Assembly (NCBI GenBank): GCA_022340745.1
Contig: JAJDNL010000019.1
Coordinates: 1 to 61,111 of the forward strand
Direction: 5' to 3'
DNA length: 61,111 nucleotides
Source: Deltaproteobacteria bacterium
Lineage (GTDB): Bacteria > Desulfobacterota > Syntrophobacteria > BM002
Every line of letters starts with the position of its first letter. Position 1 is the stretch's first letter. Positions 34,490-42,391 of this stretch are shown here, piece by piece. The notes below the pieces were generated by a model. That model was not told the DNA's origin. It saw nothing but the letters and a program-made list of their open reading frames with translations, and did not search any database. The position numbers and the translations under genes were made by a program.

Positions 34490-34810
34490 ATGACAGACTT
34501 CATTCCCAGTAAGCGGTTTTTCAAGATTGGCGAGGTGAGCCGGATTGTAGGCGTTCCCACTCATGTGCTTCGCTATTGGGAGCGAGAGTTTTCCCTTGTC
34601 CGACCCCGACGCGCCCCTTCAAAGCAGCGGGTTTACCGTCGTAAAGATGTGGAGATGCTCCTGCACATCAAGAATTTGCTTCACGACGAGCAGTACACCA
34701 TCGCTGGCGCCCGCAAGAAATTAAAACTCCCCTCAGATCACTCTTCACACCACCCAACCTTGGATGAAATCAAACAAGAACTGATCGCCCTTCGACGCAT
34801 GTTAGATTGA
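34490..34810 (+). CDS. MerR family transcriptional regulator
   Basis: A 106-residue protein with a MerR winged helix at residues 10-75: [20 protein letters not shown], then [12 protein letters not shown] and [18 protein letters not shown]. The C-terminal part is short and has no metal-binding cysteines, so it belongs to the small pheT-linked MerR group seen in many Desulfobacterota; its target is unknown. The ihfA gene often found at this place is absent. 152 bases separate it from pheT. Confidence 0.88.
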   Translation: MTDFIPSKRFFKIGEVSRIVGVPTHVLRYWEREFSLVRPRRAPSKQRVYRRKDVEMLLHIKNLLHDEQYTIAGARKKLKLPSDHSSHHPTLDEIKQELIALRRMLD

Positions 34811-34863
34811 CAGTTCGATTGATGAGCTGAACACGGCATGATTCCTGCAGGCATGCGACATTA

Positions 34864-34926
34864 CTACAAAAAAGTATTTGCATTTTTATAGCAATGCTGC
34901 TATAGATACCGAGATCTTTTTTGTAG
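34864..34926. terminator. nested inverted repeat, possible bidirectional terminator
   Basis: Outer arms CTACAAAAAAG (34864-34874) and CTTTTTTGTAG (34916-34926) are perfect complements. Inside, TATAGCA and TGCTATA form a second hairpin around ATGC. The run of six Ts on either strand fits a terminator, and its place between merR and the next operon supports that. Confidence 0.5.
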
Positions 34927-34996
34927 CGAAATTGAAAGCATACGTGTTTAATCGCTGCTCTCACCTAGTGCGGAGCCAGTAAAAGTGAGGGGGGGT

Positions 34997-35392
34997 ATGG
35001 ATCTCGTCTTATCCAAAGAATCGATAGATAACATCATTAGCGTTCTGGATGAAGACCTTCTCCGGGCCGGGGCTGACTGTGTCCTCTTGGTTGACCGTTC
35101 TGGTAATCTTATTGTCAATCGAGGCGATCCTGCCAATCTGGATGTTGTAGCCTTAGCTGCACTCTCTGCGGCCAATTTCGGCGCAACCGCCGAGATTGCT
35201 AAACTCATTGGCGAAGATGACTTCGCTCTTCTTTTCCACAAAGGCAAAAATGAAAGCATCCACTTCACCAAAGTGGGAAAGGGGTTCATTCTTATTACCC
35301 TTTTCGGCAAGGATGTTTCCTTGGGGCTGATCAGGTTAAATACCGCGAGAGTGACTGATACACTGGTACCTATTCTGGGCGGAGAGCAGTAA
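34997..35392 (+). CDS. roadblock/LC7 domain protein (MglB-like)
   Basis: A 131-residue protein that is all one roadblock/LC7 domain: SIDNIISVLDEDLLRAGADC, VLLVDRSGNLIVNRGD, LAALSAANFGATAEIAKLIG and FILITLFGKDVSLGLIRLN. In MglB this fold is the GTPase-activating partner of MglA. The GTPase gene begins two bases after its stop, so the pair is surely co-translated. The ATG at 34997 follows GAGGGGGG directly; the in-frame GTG at 34985 lies before that site. Confidence 0.9.
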   Translation: MDLVLSKESIDNIISVLDEDLLRAGADCVLLVDRSGNLIVNRGDPANLDVVALAALSAANFGATAEIAKLIGEDDFALLFHKGKNESIHFTKVGKGFILITLFGKDVSLGLIRLNTARVTDTLVPILGGEQ

Positions 35393-35394
35393 CT

Positions 35395-36006
35395 GTGTCG
35401 TTTATTGATCTTAGTAAAAACGAGGTCCAATGTAAGATCGTCTACTACGGACCTGGGCGAGGGGGCAAGACTACCAACCTGCTCTACTTGCACCAGGCCA
35501 TGACCGACTCTGTTCGTGGCAAGATGGTTACCATCGATACCAAGGGTGACCGCACGCTCTTTTTTGATTTTCTCCCTTTGGCCCTCGGTCAGATTCAGGG
35601 ATTGAGTATAAAAATCCAGCTTTACACCGTCCCTGGCCAGGTCATGTACAATGCGACCCGCAAACTGGTTCTCAAAGGTGTGGATGGCATTGTATTCGTT
35701 GCTGATTCCCTGAAGGTTCAGAAAGAGAAGAACATTGAGAGTCTGGAAAATCTGAGACTGAATCTTGCTGAAGATAACATCGACATTAAGGAAATTCCTC
35801 TCGTCCTTCAGTACAATAAGAGAGACCTCGGCGGTTCTAATATCCCCATCCTCTCTGTTGAGGAGATGCAGGAAGACCTGAACAAGGAACTCCAGGTTCC
35901 CTATTTCAGTGGCAGCGCACTCAAGGGCGACGGTGTGTTTGAGACGCTGAGAGAGATCAGCAAGGGGACAGTAAAATATGTGAGCCGTAAGCTTTTATCT
36001 CGTTAA
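35395..36006 (+). CDS. MglA-like Ras-superfamily GTPase
   Basis: A 203-residue small GTPase. The P-loop is GPGRGGKTTN (residues 19-28), the switch II-type segment is TVPGQVMYNATRKLVLKGVD, the hydrophobic strand GIVFVADS follows, and the G4 motif is NKRD (in LQYNKRDLGG). The TVPGQ with no DxxG Asp and the GKTTN P-loop are MglA hallmarks. MglA-GTP marks a cell pole and directs motility or secretion machinery; MglB stimulates hydrolysis. The GTG start is two bases after the roadblock stop. No lipidation Cys is at the C-terminus. Confidence 0.92.
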   Translation: MSFIDLSKNEVQCKIVYYGPGRGGKTTNLLYLHQAMTDSVRGKMVTIDTKGDRTLFFDFLPLALGQIQGLSIKIQLYTVPGQVMYNATRKLVLKGVDGIVFVADSLKVQKEKNIESLENLRLNLAEDNIDIKEIPLVLQYNKRDLGGSNIPILSVEEMQEDLNKELQVPYFSGSALKGDGVFETLREISKGTVKYVSRKLLSR

Positions 36007-36035
36007 CAATCGCCAGTTGCCATAAGGAGGGGGAA

Positions 36036-38282
36036 ATGGATTTGACCGACGACCCCTTGGCAGGAGTTGATGCCAGCGAATTAGAGGCCGACATTGACAA
36101 GGCCATAGACGAACTCTTCGTAAAAAAAACCGAGGGGAAGGAACCTTCGCGAGCTGAGGAAGCCCCACCCGAAGAGCCCGACAAAGAACCGGCAGAGAAA
36201 CCAGTGGAAGAATCTGTCCCGGCTCCGCCGGCTGAAGCCGCAGATGATCCTTTAGCTCAATTGAAGGAGAGTCTTCTCACTCTGGATTGGGAAATTACTC
36301 CGGAGTCCATACAGGATTTTGAAAAAGAGCTCCAGGCCGTTAGCGACAAGCACGGTGATGATCGTCACTGCATGGCAGTGATTAAAATGTCCCTGGGCGT
36401 GCTCACATATCTACGGGCTGCAAAGGCTGATGCAGCGCCGATCTCCGTCCAGTTTTTACATGGAGCTACCCGCGGTCTTGATCTCTTCCTGCGGGAGTCA
36501 GAACCCACAGAGGCTGAGCGCAGCGAGGTAATGGACCAATTGCTCGGTCAATTTAGGCGGGTGAAGGCTGAGATCCAGCGGATGAAACCGTCGGCAGAAA
36601 GACCTCCAGCAGTTGAGCCCGAACCAGCCGTCGAGCCTCCGCCAGATGATGAGCCGATTTTGGAAGAAATGGTCGCGGAAGAACCAGCGCTGGAGGAGAT
36701 AATCGAGGAAGAGCCGATTCTGGAGGAGGCTGCCGCAGAGGAACCAATACTGGCGGCTACCCCTGAAGACGAACCAGTTCTAGACGAACTATTTGGGGAA
36801 GAACCGGTATTAGAAGAAGCGCTCGAGGAAGAGCCGATTCTGGAGGAGGCTGCCGCAGAGGAACCAACACTGGCGGCTACCCCTGAAGAAGAACCAGTGC
36901 TGGACGAATTATTCGGAGAGGAACCGGTATTAGAGGAAGCGCTCGAAGAAGAGCCGACTCTGATCGCTCCTGCAGAAGAAGAACCCTTGCTGGAAGAACC
37001 TCCGGAAGAAGAACCGACACTGGAAGCACTCACCGCAGAGGAACCAACACTGGCGGCTACCTCTGAAGAAGAACCAGTGCTGGACGAGCTTTTGGAAGAA
37101 GAACTTGTCGCTGAAGACATACCCGGGGCAGAGCCAACTCCGGAGGCACCTCCCGAGGAGGAACCAGTTTTTGAGGAGCTTTTCGACGAAGAACCGGTTC
37201 TGGAGCCAGCGGCAGAGCCAGCGGAAATGGCTCCGCCACCTGAGATGGTCCCGGCTGATACTCCTGCATCCCAGCAGCCCTTCATCCAAGAAGCCAGAGC
37301 CCTGAGTGGTCAACTTTCCAATGCTTTGCAGGTCCTTGACCAGGAGACCACCACCTTTTTTGCTCGCATTTTGCAAGCAATGGCAGGCAAGCCTGCTCTC
37401 CAGAAATTAGAGAGACATTTTGGCTCCGTGCATAAGACTGTAGGAGCTAAACTGACAGACGCCCAGGAACTGTCCGGCAATCTGAGTGCAGCGCTGAGCA
37501 AACTTGAGCAAAATTTAGACCAGCAGCAAGAGGGAGCCCTTGCCCCGAAAGCCCAGGCTGCAATTGATTCGCAGGTTACAACTATCCGTAATGCTGTTCA
37601 GAGTCTAAGTCAGGCCGCTTCCAACCTGCAGCACAGTCTTGCCGGTAAGGGTGTGGCATCCGAAGGGATAGCATTCAAAGATGCGCAATTGGAAACTGAA
37701 GAGTTCTCCTTGGATTCTGATGAGTTCATGGAGTCTCTAGATTCCGAACCAGTATTGGACCTGGTCGAGGAGATACCTTCCGAGTCCCCTGGTATGACTC
37801 CCGATGCACAGGCTAGCATTTACCTGGCCGACGTGGTCAACAACACCCTGGGTATTCCTGCGGAGGCCGTCGTCAATATCTACAAGGTTTCCAAGGGCAA
37901 AGTGAAGAGTTTGCGCAAGAGAGGTTACCTTAGACTGACCGATTTCAAGGGGGCATTTCGCAGCATCAAGCGGGGAATTACTGGTCCTCTCGCCAACCTC
38001 AAACCGAAAGACTTGAAGAAAATCCAATTCCCCATTATCACTCTTGGTGCGGAAATCCTTGGCAGCGATGACACCGAGGCCGTAGCCCCCGTCAGAGGTA
38101 TTGTTCTGCTCAGCACTGGTGAGCGCCACGGTGCCTTACTGACTGATGAGGTCATGCAAAGGACGCCCTATGACGTCAAAGGCTTCCGCAAAGCTGGGGT
38201 ACCAGGAAAGGTGAGCGGCACGGCCACCATTGAAGGAGATTTTGAGATTAACGTTATTGATCCGAACTACGTGCTCTCGTAA
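36036..38282 (+). CDS. large acidic-repeat protein, possible CheW-like C-terminal domain
   Basis: A 748-residue acidic protein encoded 29 bases after the MglA-like gene. N-terminal region (1-190): acidic, then a helical domain (DWEITPESIQDFEKELQAVS). Region 205-400: Glu/Pro repeats of EEPxLEE type, with 40-residue higher-order units. Region 410-550: heptad-rich helices (QLSNALQVLDQETTTFFARI). Region about 588-748: a globular domain with FPIITLGAEILG, GIVLLSTGERHGALLTDEVM and GTATIEGDFEINVIDPNYVL, which reads like a CheW/CheA-P5 fold (inner strand, ligand-face strand, final strand). That last call is by pattern only. It could be a scaffold that ties the GTPase pair to a signalling partner. Confidence 0.72.
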   Translation: MDLTDDPLAGVDASELEADIDKAIDELFVKKTEGKEPSRAEEAPPEEPDKEPAEKPVEESVPAPPAEAADDPLAQLKESLLTLDWEITPESIQDFEKELQAVSDKHGDDRHCMAVIKMSLGVLTYLRAAKADAAPISVQFLHGATRGLDLFLRESEPTEAERSEVMDQLLGQFRRVKAEIQRMKPSAERPPAVEPEPAVEPPPDDEPILEEMVAEEPALEEIIEEEPILEEAAAEEPILAATPEDEPVLDELFGEEPVLEEALEEEPILEEAAAEEPTLAATPEEEPVLDELFGEEPVLEEALEEEPTLIAPAEEEPLLEEPPEEEPTLEALTAEEPTLAATSEEEPVLDELLEEELVAEDIPGAEPTPEAPPEEEPVFEELFDEEPVLEPAAEPAEMAPPPEMVPADTPASQQPFIQEARALSGQLSNALQVLDQETTTFFARILQAMAGKPALQKLERHFGSVHKTVGAKLTDAQELSGNLSAALSKLEQNLDQQQEGALAPKAQAAIDSQVTTIRNAVQSLSQAASNLQHSLAGKGVASEGIAFKDAQLETEEFSLDSDEFMESLDSEPVLDLVEEIPSESPGMTPDAQASIYLADVVNNTLGIPAEAVVNIYKVSKGKVKSLRKRGYLRLTDFKGAFRSIKRGITGPLANLKPKDLKKIQFPIITLGAEILGSDDTEAVAPVRGIVLLSTGERHGALLTDEVMQRTPYDVKGFRKAGVPGKVSGTATIEGDFEINVIDPNYVLS
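36711..37090 (+). repeat. in-frame 120-base tandem repeat in the acidic protein gene
   Basis: GAGCCGATTCTGGAGGAGG recurs at 36711 and 36831 and in altered form at 36951, exactly 120 bases (40 codons) apart, with long identical stretches between. A further copy of the GAGGAACCAACACTGGCGG part occurs at about 37037. Near identity at silent positions points to recent duplication, so copy number may vary between strains. Confidence 0.85.
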
Positions 38283-38353
38283 ATCGCCACCGGCCTAGAC
38301 TGATTGACCGCCTCCCAGGTTAGCAGGACAGTTGCCCGGGGTCTTCCCTGACC

Positions 38354-40510
38354 ATGCAATCAGACAATATTAACCATTCCAGCGCCGATGGCCTCTCTGA
38401 GATCCAAGAAAAGATACATGAGGCTGAACTCTACCTTTCTCAGGGTCTTTTCGACGAAGCCCGCCAGGTCTATCAACAGCTCCTGGAAGAATTAGGATCC
38501 CTCTCGCAAAAAGCCTCTACCGATCCAGCCTTTCGTCAAACCTACGAAAGCCGTCGCGGATTTATTCGGGAACAACTGGCTCTCATTGAACGCCAGGAAG
38601 CCGAATTCCACGGCCAACCCTCGGAGGCCAAACCCGAAGAGCATATCGATGCCCAAGAAGGGGAAGGAAGTGCTGCCTTCAATCGAGGGCAAGCGTTTCT
38701 GGACATCGGTCTCTACGCCGAGGCAATCCAGGAGTTTCAAAGCGCTGCCAGCCTAGGATTCCAGCCGATTGAATGTTCTCTGCAGATTGGCAAGGCTCAT
38801 ATTCAGCTCGGGCAGCACAGAGAAGGTCTCCGGATCTTGGAGAAGACCTATAGACAGAAAGGTTTGGATGATACCGACCGCAATGTGCTCTTGGGGCAGA
38901 TGGCGGTAGGGTATGAAACAGCTGGGGACATGGAAAAGGCCCTAGAGTTCTACCAGCAGCTGGCGGCGAGCGACCCGACGCATCGAACTGCGGCCAAGAA
39001 GGTCAAAAGCTTGGCCAAAGATAGCGATCGCTATGAGCTAAACGTGGTGAAGCTTCACCTCAAGAACGAGCAGTTCTCGAAAGCCATCAAAACGCTGCGG
39101 CACATGGAGAGCGAGCAGCAGGTCCCGGTTGACCGATTAGTGCCCTTATATGAGCAAGTACTGGAGAAAGATCCGGGTAACGCTGATGCCATGGAGCGAG
39201 TCGCGGCCATTTACCAAGAGATGCTTGACAACGGAAGTGAGAAGACCGACATTCGCTTGAAGCTTGCCAGACACCTTCTCCGTGCGGGCGAATTCGACAG
39301 TGCTGCCAATGAATATCTGCACGTAATGCTGGAGGACACCCCTTACAAATTGACTGCCCTGACCGAATTCGGCGAGGCTTTGCTAAAAAGACAGGACTAT
39401 GATCGAACTCTTGAGGTCTTGGAAGATGCTCTTCCCTGGATAGAGTCCATCAAGCCCGGACCTGAAACGTTGAAGTACTATTATCTGATGGGAACTGCCT
39501 GCGAGAGGAAAAATCTATACGACCGGGCGCAAACCTACTTCCAGCGTGCTGCCTCTATTGATCCCACTCACAAGGTAATCCGCTCCAAGGTGCAGACGCA
39601 GACCCAGGGACCCCTCTTGTCCACTGGCAAGGGTTTGCTTGGCCTCCAGGTGGACCCTAATCTCAAGTACGAAATTCAGGCAGAACTTGGTCAGGATGAG
39701 ATCCATCAGATTGTCCGAGTGCGCGAGGTTCCGAGTGGAACCTTTCGTGTCGCCAAGACCCTTCTCCCTCAACTGTCTGGTGGGGCTAAGGTCAAAGATT
39801 TCATTGTGAAGTGGGCCTACGAGCAACTGAATATGGAAAACCGCAACATCACTCGAGTCCTGGATGTAGCCGAACATGAGGGCCACTATTACCTAATCAT
39901 GGAAAATTTTGACAGCACCCTGGAGGATCTGCTAAAAGAGAAACCTCACCTGTCCATAGCCGAGGCCCTCAGCTTGGCCAGAGCCCTCCTCAACGCTCTT
40001 GCCTATGCCCATTCGCATCGAGGCGCTGACGATACCCTCAGGAAGATATTCCACCTTGCTCTCAACTCCAAACGGGTGATTGTCAGCGACCAGGTTAGCA
40101 ACGCCAAAATTACCGATTTTGGTCTTGTCTACCAGCTCAGTAACATGCTGGATTTGACAACGAACTATGAGAAACTCTCCGCTTTTGAATTAGCCTATAT
40201 GGCGCCCGAGCTGTTCAACCGCGCTCCGGCGCGAATGCCGGATAAGATGAAGCAGGCCGCAGATCTCTACTCTTTCGGCCTCGTATTCTATCAAGCTCTC
40301 ACAGGGAAATTGCCGTTTGAAGGGCCATCACCGGAGGACTTCAAGAAACAGCACAATGAGAAATACCCCGTGCCTCCCCGGGTGCATATTTCCAGCATTC
40401 CTGCCAAACTGGATGAAGCCATTTTGAAATGTCTGCACAAAGATCCTAAGAAGCGCTGGCGTACGCCCACAGAGTTAGATCTTGCCCTTGAGAAAATTCC
40501 TACCAAGTAG
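38354..40510 (+). CDS. TPR protein fused to a protein pseudokinase
   Basis: A 718-residue protein. Residues about 20-415 are TPR-like helical repeats (KIHEAELYLSQGLFDEARQV, AQTYFQRAASIDPTHK). Residues about 430-715 have a protein kinase fold: beta3 Lys in FRVAKTLL (K468), a DFG motif in KITDFGL (D588), YMAPELFNRAP, and DLYSFGLVFYQALTGKLPF. The catalytic loop is altered: the HRDLKPxN segment reads HLALNSKR (567-574), so the catalytic Asp is Ala and the Asn is lost. No Gly-rich loop is visible before K468. It is therefore probably a pseudokinase acting as a binding platform. It lies 71 bases after the acidic-repeat gene on the same strand. Confidence 0.85.
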   Translation: MQSDNINHSSADGLSEIQEKIHEAELYLSQGLFDEARQVYQQLLEELGSLSQKASTDPAFRQTYESRRGFIREQLALIERQEAEFHGQPSEAKPEEHIDAQEGEGSAAFNRGQAFLDIGLYAEAIQEFQSAASLGFQPIECSLQIGKAHIQLGQHREGLRILEKTYRQKGLDDTDRNVLLGQMAVGYETAGDMEKALEFYQQLAASDPTHRTAAKKVKSLAKDSDRYELNVVKLHLKNEQFSKAIKTLRHMESEQQVPVDRLVPLYEQVLEKDPGNADAMERVAAIYQEMLDNGSEKTDIRLKLARHLLRAGEFDSAANEYLHVMLEDTPYKLTALTEFGEALLKRQDYDRTLEVLEDALPWIESIKPGPETLKYYYLMGTACERKNLYDRAQTYFQRAASIDPTHKVIRSKVQTQTQGPLLSTGKGLLGLQVDPNLKYEIQAELGQDEIHQIVRVREVPSGTFRVAKTLLPQLSGGAKVKDFIVKWAYEQLNMENRNITRVLDVAEHEGHYYLIMENFDSTLEDLLKEKPHLSIAEALSLARALLNALAYAHSHRGADDTLRKIFHLALNSKRVIVSDQVSNAKITDFGLVYQLSNMLDLTTNYEKLSAFELAYMAPELFNRAPARMPDKMKQAADLYSFGLVFYQALTGKLPFEGPSPEDFKKQHNEKYPVPPRVHISSIPAKLDEAILKCLHKDPKKRWRTPTELDLALEKIPTK

Positions 40511-40559
40511 CTCGCATTCCTCATTTTTCATTTCTCAAGAGGCATCGTCATAAGTATTT

Positions 40560-40653
40560 AGTGTCCACCCGGAAAACACAAGAATACCTCCTCTTTGTCG
40601 AAGATCCCGTTGCAGTCTCGTGGTGAGTACGGGGGGATTTTTGGATGGACACT
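40560..40653. repeat. element E, short inverted-repeat element
   Basis: The ends AGTGTCCACCC (40560-40570) and GGATGGACACT (40643-40653) are complementary apart from one base. The 94-base span has no ORF. It lies in the 269-base gap between the convergent pseudokinase and DUF4388 genes and could be a MITE remnant or a terminator-like structure. Confidence 0.5.
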
Positions 40654-40779
40654 CGTAAGGATGGCTCTGGGTTGCGGGCGAGGGGGAGAGGCCTCAGAGT
40701 ATCGCATGGAATGAGCCTAAGTAATGAATGAGCAAGGACAAATTGCCACGGACGATGGACGATAGACAACGGCCTATAT

Positions 40780-42003
40780 TTACTTCCGTTTAAGAAAGGA
40801 GAGAATTCCTTTTCCCTTGCCCTTCGCACCCTGGTTCACTTCTTGCTGAAATTGCTCCACCGTTTGGATGATGGTGCTCAGGATGGCTCCTTTGAGGTTG
40901 GACTTGCCGGCAAGCTGTTGCCAGGCGGCGTCGGGTCTGGTCAATTCCTGGAGGTTAGTTACCATGGCCTCTTCACTCAAAATTCCTTTCTGTTTGTGCA
41001 GGATGGCAAGGATCCAGGCATTGAACGCGTACAGTAGTTCCTCATTGCCGGGAGGAGAATTAGGAGCAGCCTCCAGGACCAGCTTCAGGTTTTTCTTGGC
41101 ATCACTTCGGCAATCATAGGTTCTGAGTAATTTCGAGTATTGGGCCGGCACCTGGGCTTTGGCTTCTTCCAAAAGATTGTAGGCTCGATCGCCGACGGCT
41201 TTTTCTGTGATCTTCAGTATGCCCAGGAGTACATGGTGATAAATGTGGATGATAGTAGGAGCTTCACTCTTGCCCCCGGAAGTCACCGCAGCAGCACCTC
41301 CGCTTGGTTCAATAAGGCCCGAGGAAATCAGAGAGTTGATCATGCGATAGACAACGAACTCATCGTGGCCGCTGTCGTCGACGATTTGTTCTACTGTCCG
41401 CCTTCCATCAACGAGTGAGATTACCCGCCACTCATTTGCTGTCAGGTTAACTGTGTCGCGCTGTTTCTCCACACTTTTGTTAATTTTGAAAACCACGTGG
41501 GGATTTGGAATATTCTTACTGAGAATTTCCCACTCATCCACACGCCGGGTTCCCTCTAAAATTACCTCCATGTGATTTAGCTCAGTGACAAACTCCTCGT
41601 CCAGGTCGAAATCCTGGTCCACGTACTCGAAGTCCCCTTTTTTCCACAAGAACAAATCGTAGAGGATGTCGCGCACCTGCTGATGAATAAACTTCTTCAG
41701 GGTCTCGAGGGAAATATAGCTCTTTTCCACCAGGATCTTACCCAATCGCTCTTTTCTCTGTTTCGCCAAGGTTAAGGCCTTCTGGAGTTCCTCGGCTGAG
41801 ATGATGCCTTTGGTGCGCAGAAGATAACCCAGTCTTACCTCCTTTTGGGTGCCTACCGCATAAATAATGTTGCCATTCTTGATGTACACCCGCACCATTC
41901 GCCCTTTATCGGCGATGGTGAGAATGCCTGTCTTCTTATCTTGGGCAAGCAACTGCAGCATGCTGGACAGATAAAATGTCTCAATGTTTCCCTTCAATGC
42001 CAT
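40780..42003 (-). CDS. DUF4388 domain protein
   Basis: A 407-residue protein. The N-terminal DUF4388 domain (about 1-100) begins MALKGNIETFYLSSMLQLLA and has KTGILTIADKGRMVRVYIKN. A type IV pilus PilB/T2SS N-terminal-like part follows (GYLLRTKGIISAEELQKAL, LGKILVEKSYIS), then a winged-helix-like segment (NEWRVISLVDGRRTVEQIVD) and a helical C-terminus. DUF4388 proteins are common near MglA-like GTPases and roadblock proteins in Desulfobacterota and Myxococcota; their role is taken to be signalling. It converges on the pseudokinase gene, so it is a neighbour but not in that operon. Confidence 0.85.
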   Translation of the reverse strand: MALKGNIETFYLSSMLQLLAQDKKTGILTIADKGRMVRVYIKNGNIIYAVGTQKEVRLGYLLRTKGIISAEELQKALTLAKQRKERLGKILVEKSYISLETLKKFIHQQVRDILYDLFLWKKGDFEYVDQDFDLDEEFVTELNHMEVILEGTRRVDEWEILSKNIPNPHVVFKINKSVEKQRDTVNLTANEWRVISLVDGRRTVEQIVDDSGHDEFVVYRMINSLISSGLIEPSGGAAAVTSGGKSEAPTIIHIYHHVLLGILKITEKAVGDRAYNLLEEAKAQVPAQYSKLLRTYDCRSDAKKNLKLVLEAAPNSPPGNEELLYAFNAWILAILHKQKGILSEEAMVTNLQELTRPDAAWQQLAGKSNLKGAILSTIIQTVEQFQQEVNQGAKGKGKGILSFLKRK

Positions 42004-42213
42004 GCGTAATCGCCACCTATAGTTTCACAGTATTTTACTGAAGTGTTTTTGATATGCCAGTTTGTATAGATACTTAGGGGTTTTGTCAACTCTTTTGTCC
42101 GCGCGCAGAACGTTCAGCGCAGGAACCGCTAAGCACGAAGAACCAGGCACCAGTTATCTATTAGCAATTAGTATTCCGTTTTGTGATCAATGTTGATTTT
42201 TGTTTGCTCGCGG

Positions 42214-42391
42214 TTGAAGCTCCCTGCAGCAAGACCTGTCGACGAGACTTGTCGACGAGCTCAATTCGTGTCGCTCAGGTCGAGTCGCTGCAGGGAATCT
42301 TCGAAATGTAAGGTATTTATACCATTTTATTGTAGTTCGCTCGCTAACCCCGCCGCAAGCTGCGGGGAATGCGCTCGCTGAAGCATTTTCA
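42214..42391 (+). repeat. family A palindromic repeat, copy 3
   Basis: A full-length copy from TTGAAGCTCCCTGCAG to GAAGCATTTTCA. The first tip holds GACGAGACTTGTCGACGAGC; the second is CCCCGCCGCAAGCTGCGGGG. Its last three bases (TCA, 42389-42391) are the complement of the miaA stop codon TGA. Together with an older gap it fills 42004-42388, which otherwise shows nothing. Confidence 0.82.

Noticed and set aside
36548-37285. 245-codon minus-strand frame rich in Ser and Gly
   Set aside because: It is the mirror of the Glu/Pro repeats of the acidic protein gene; GAA/GAG-rich DNA gives TTC/CTC without stops on the other strand. No start site or family.
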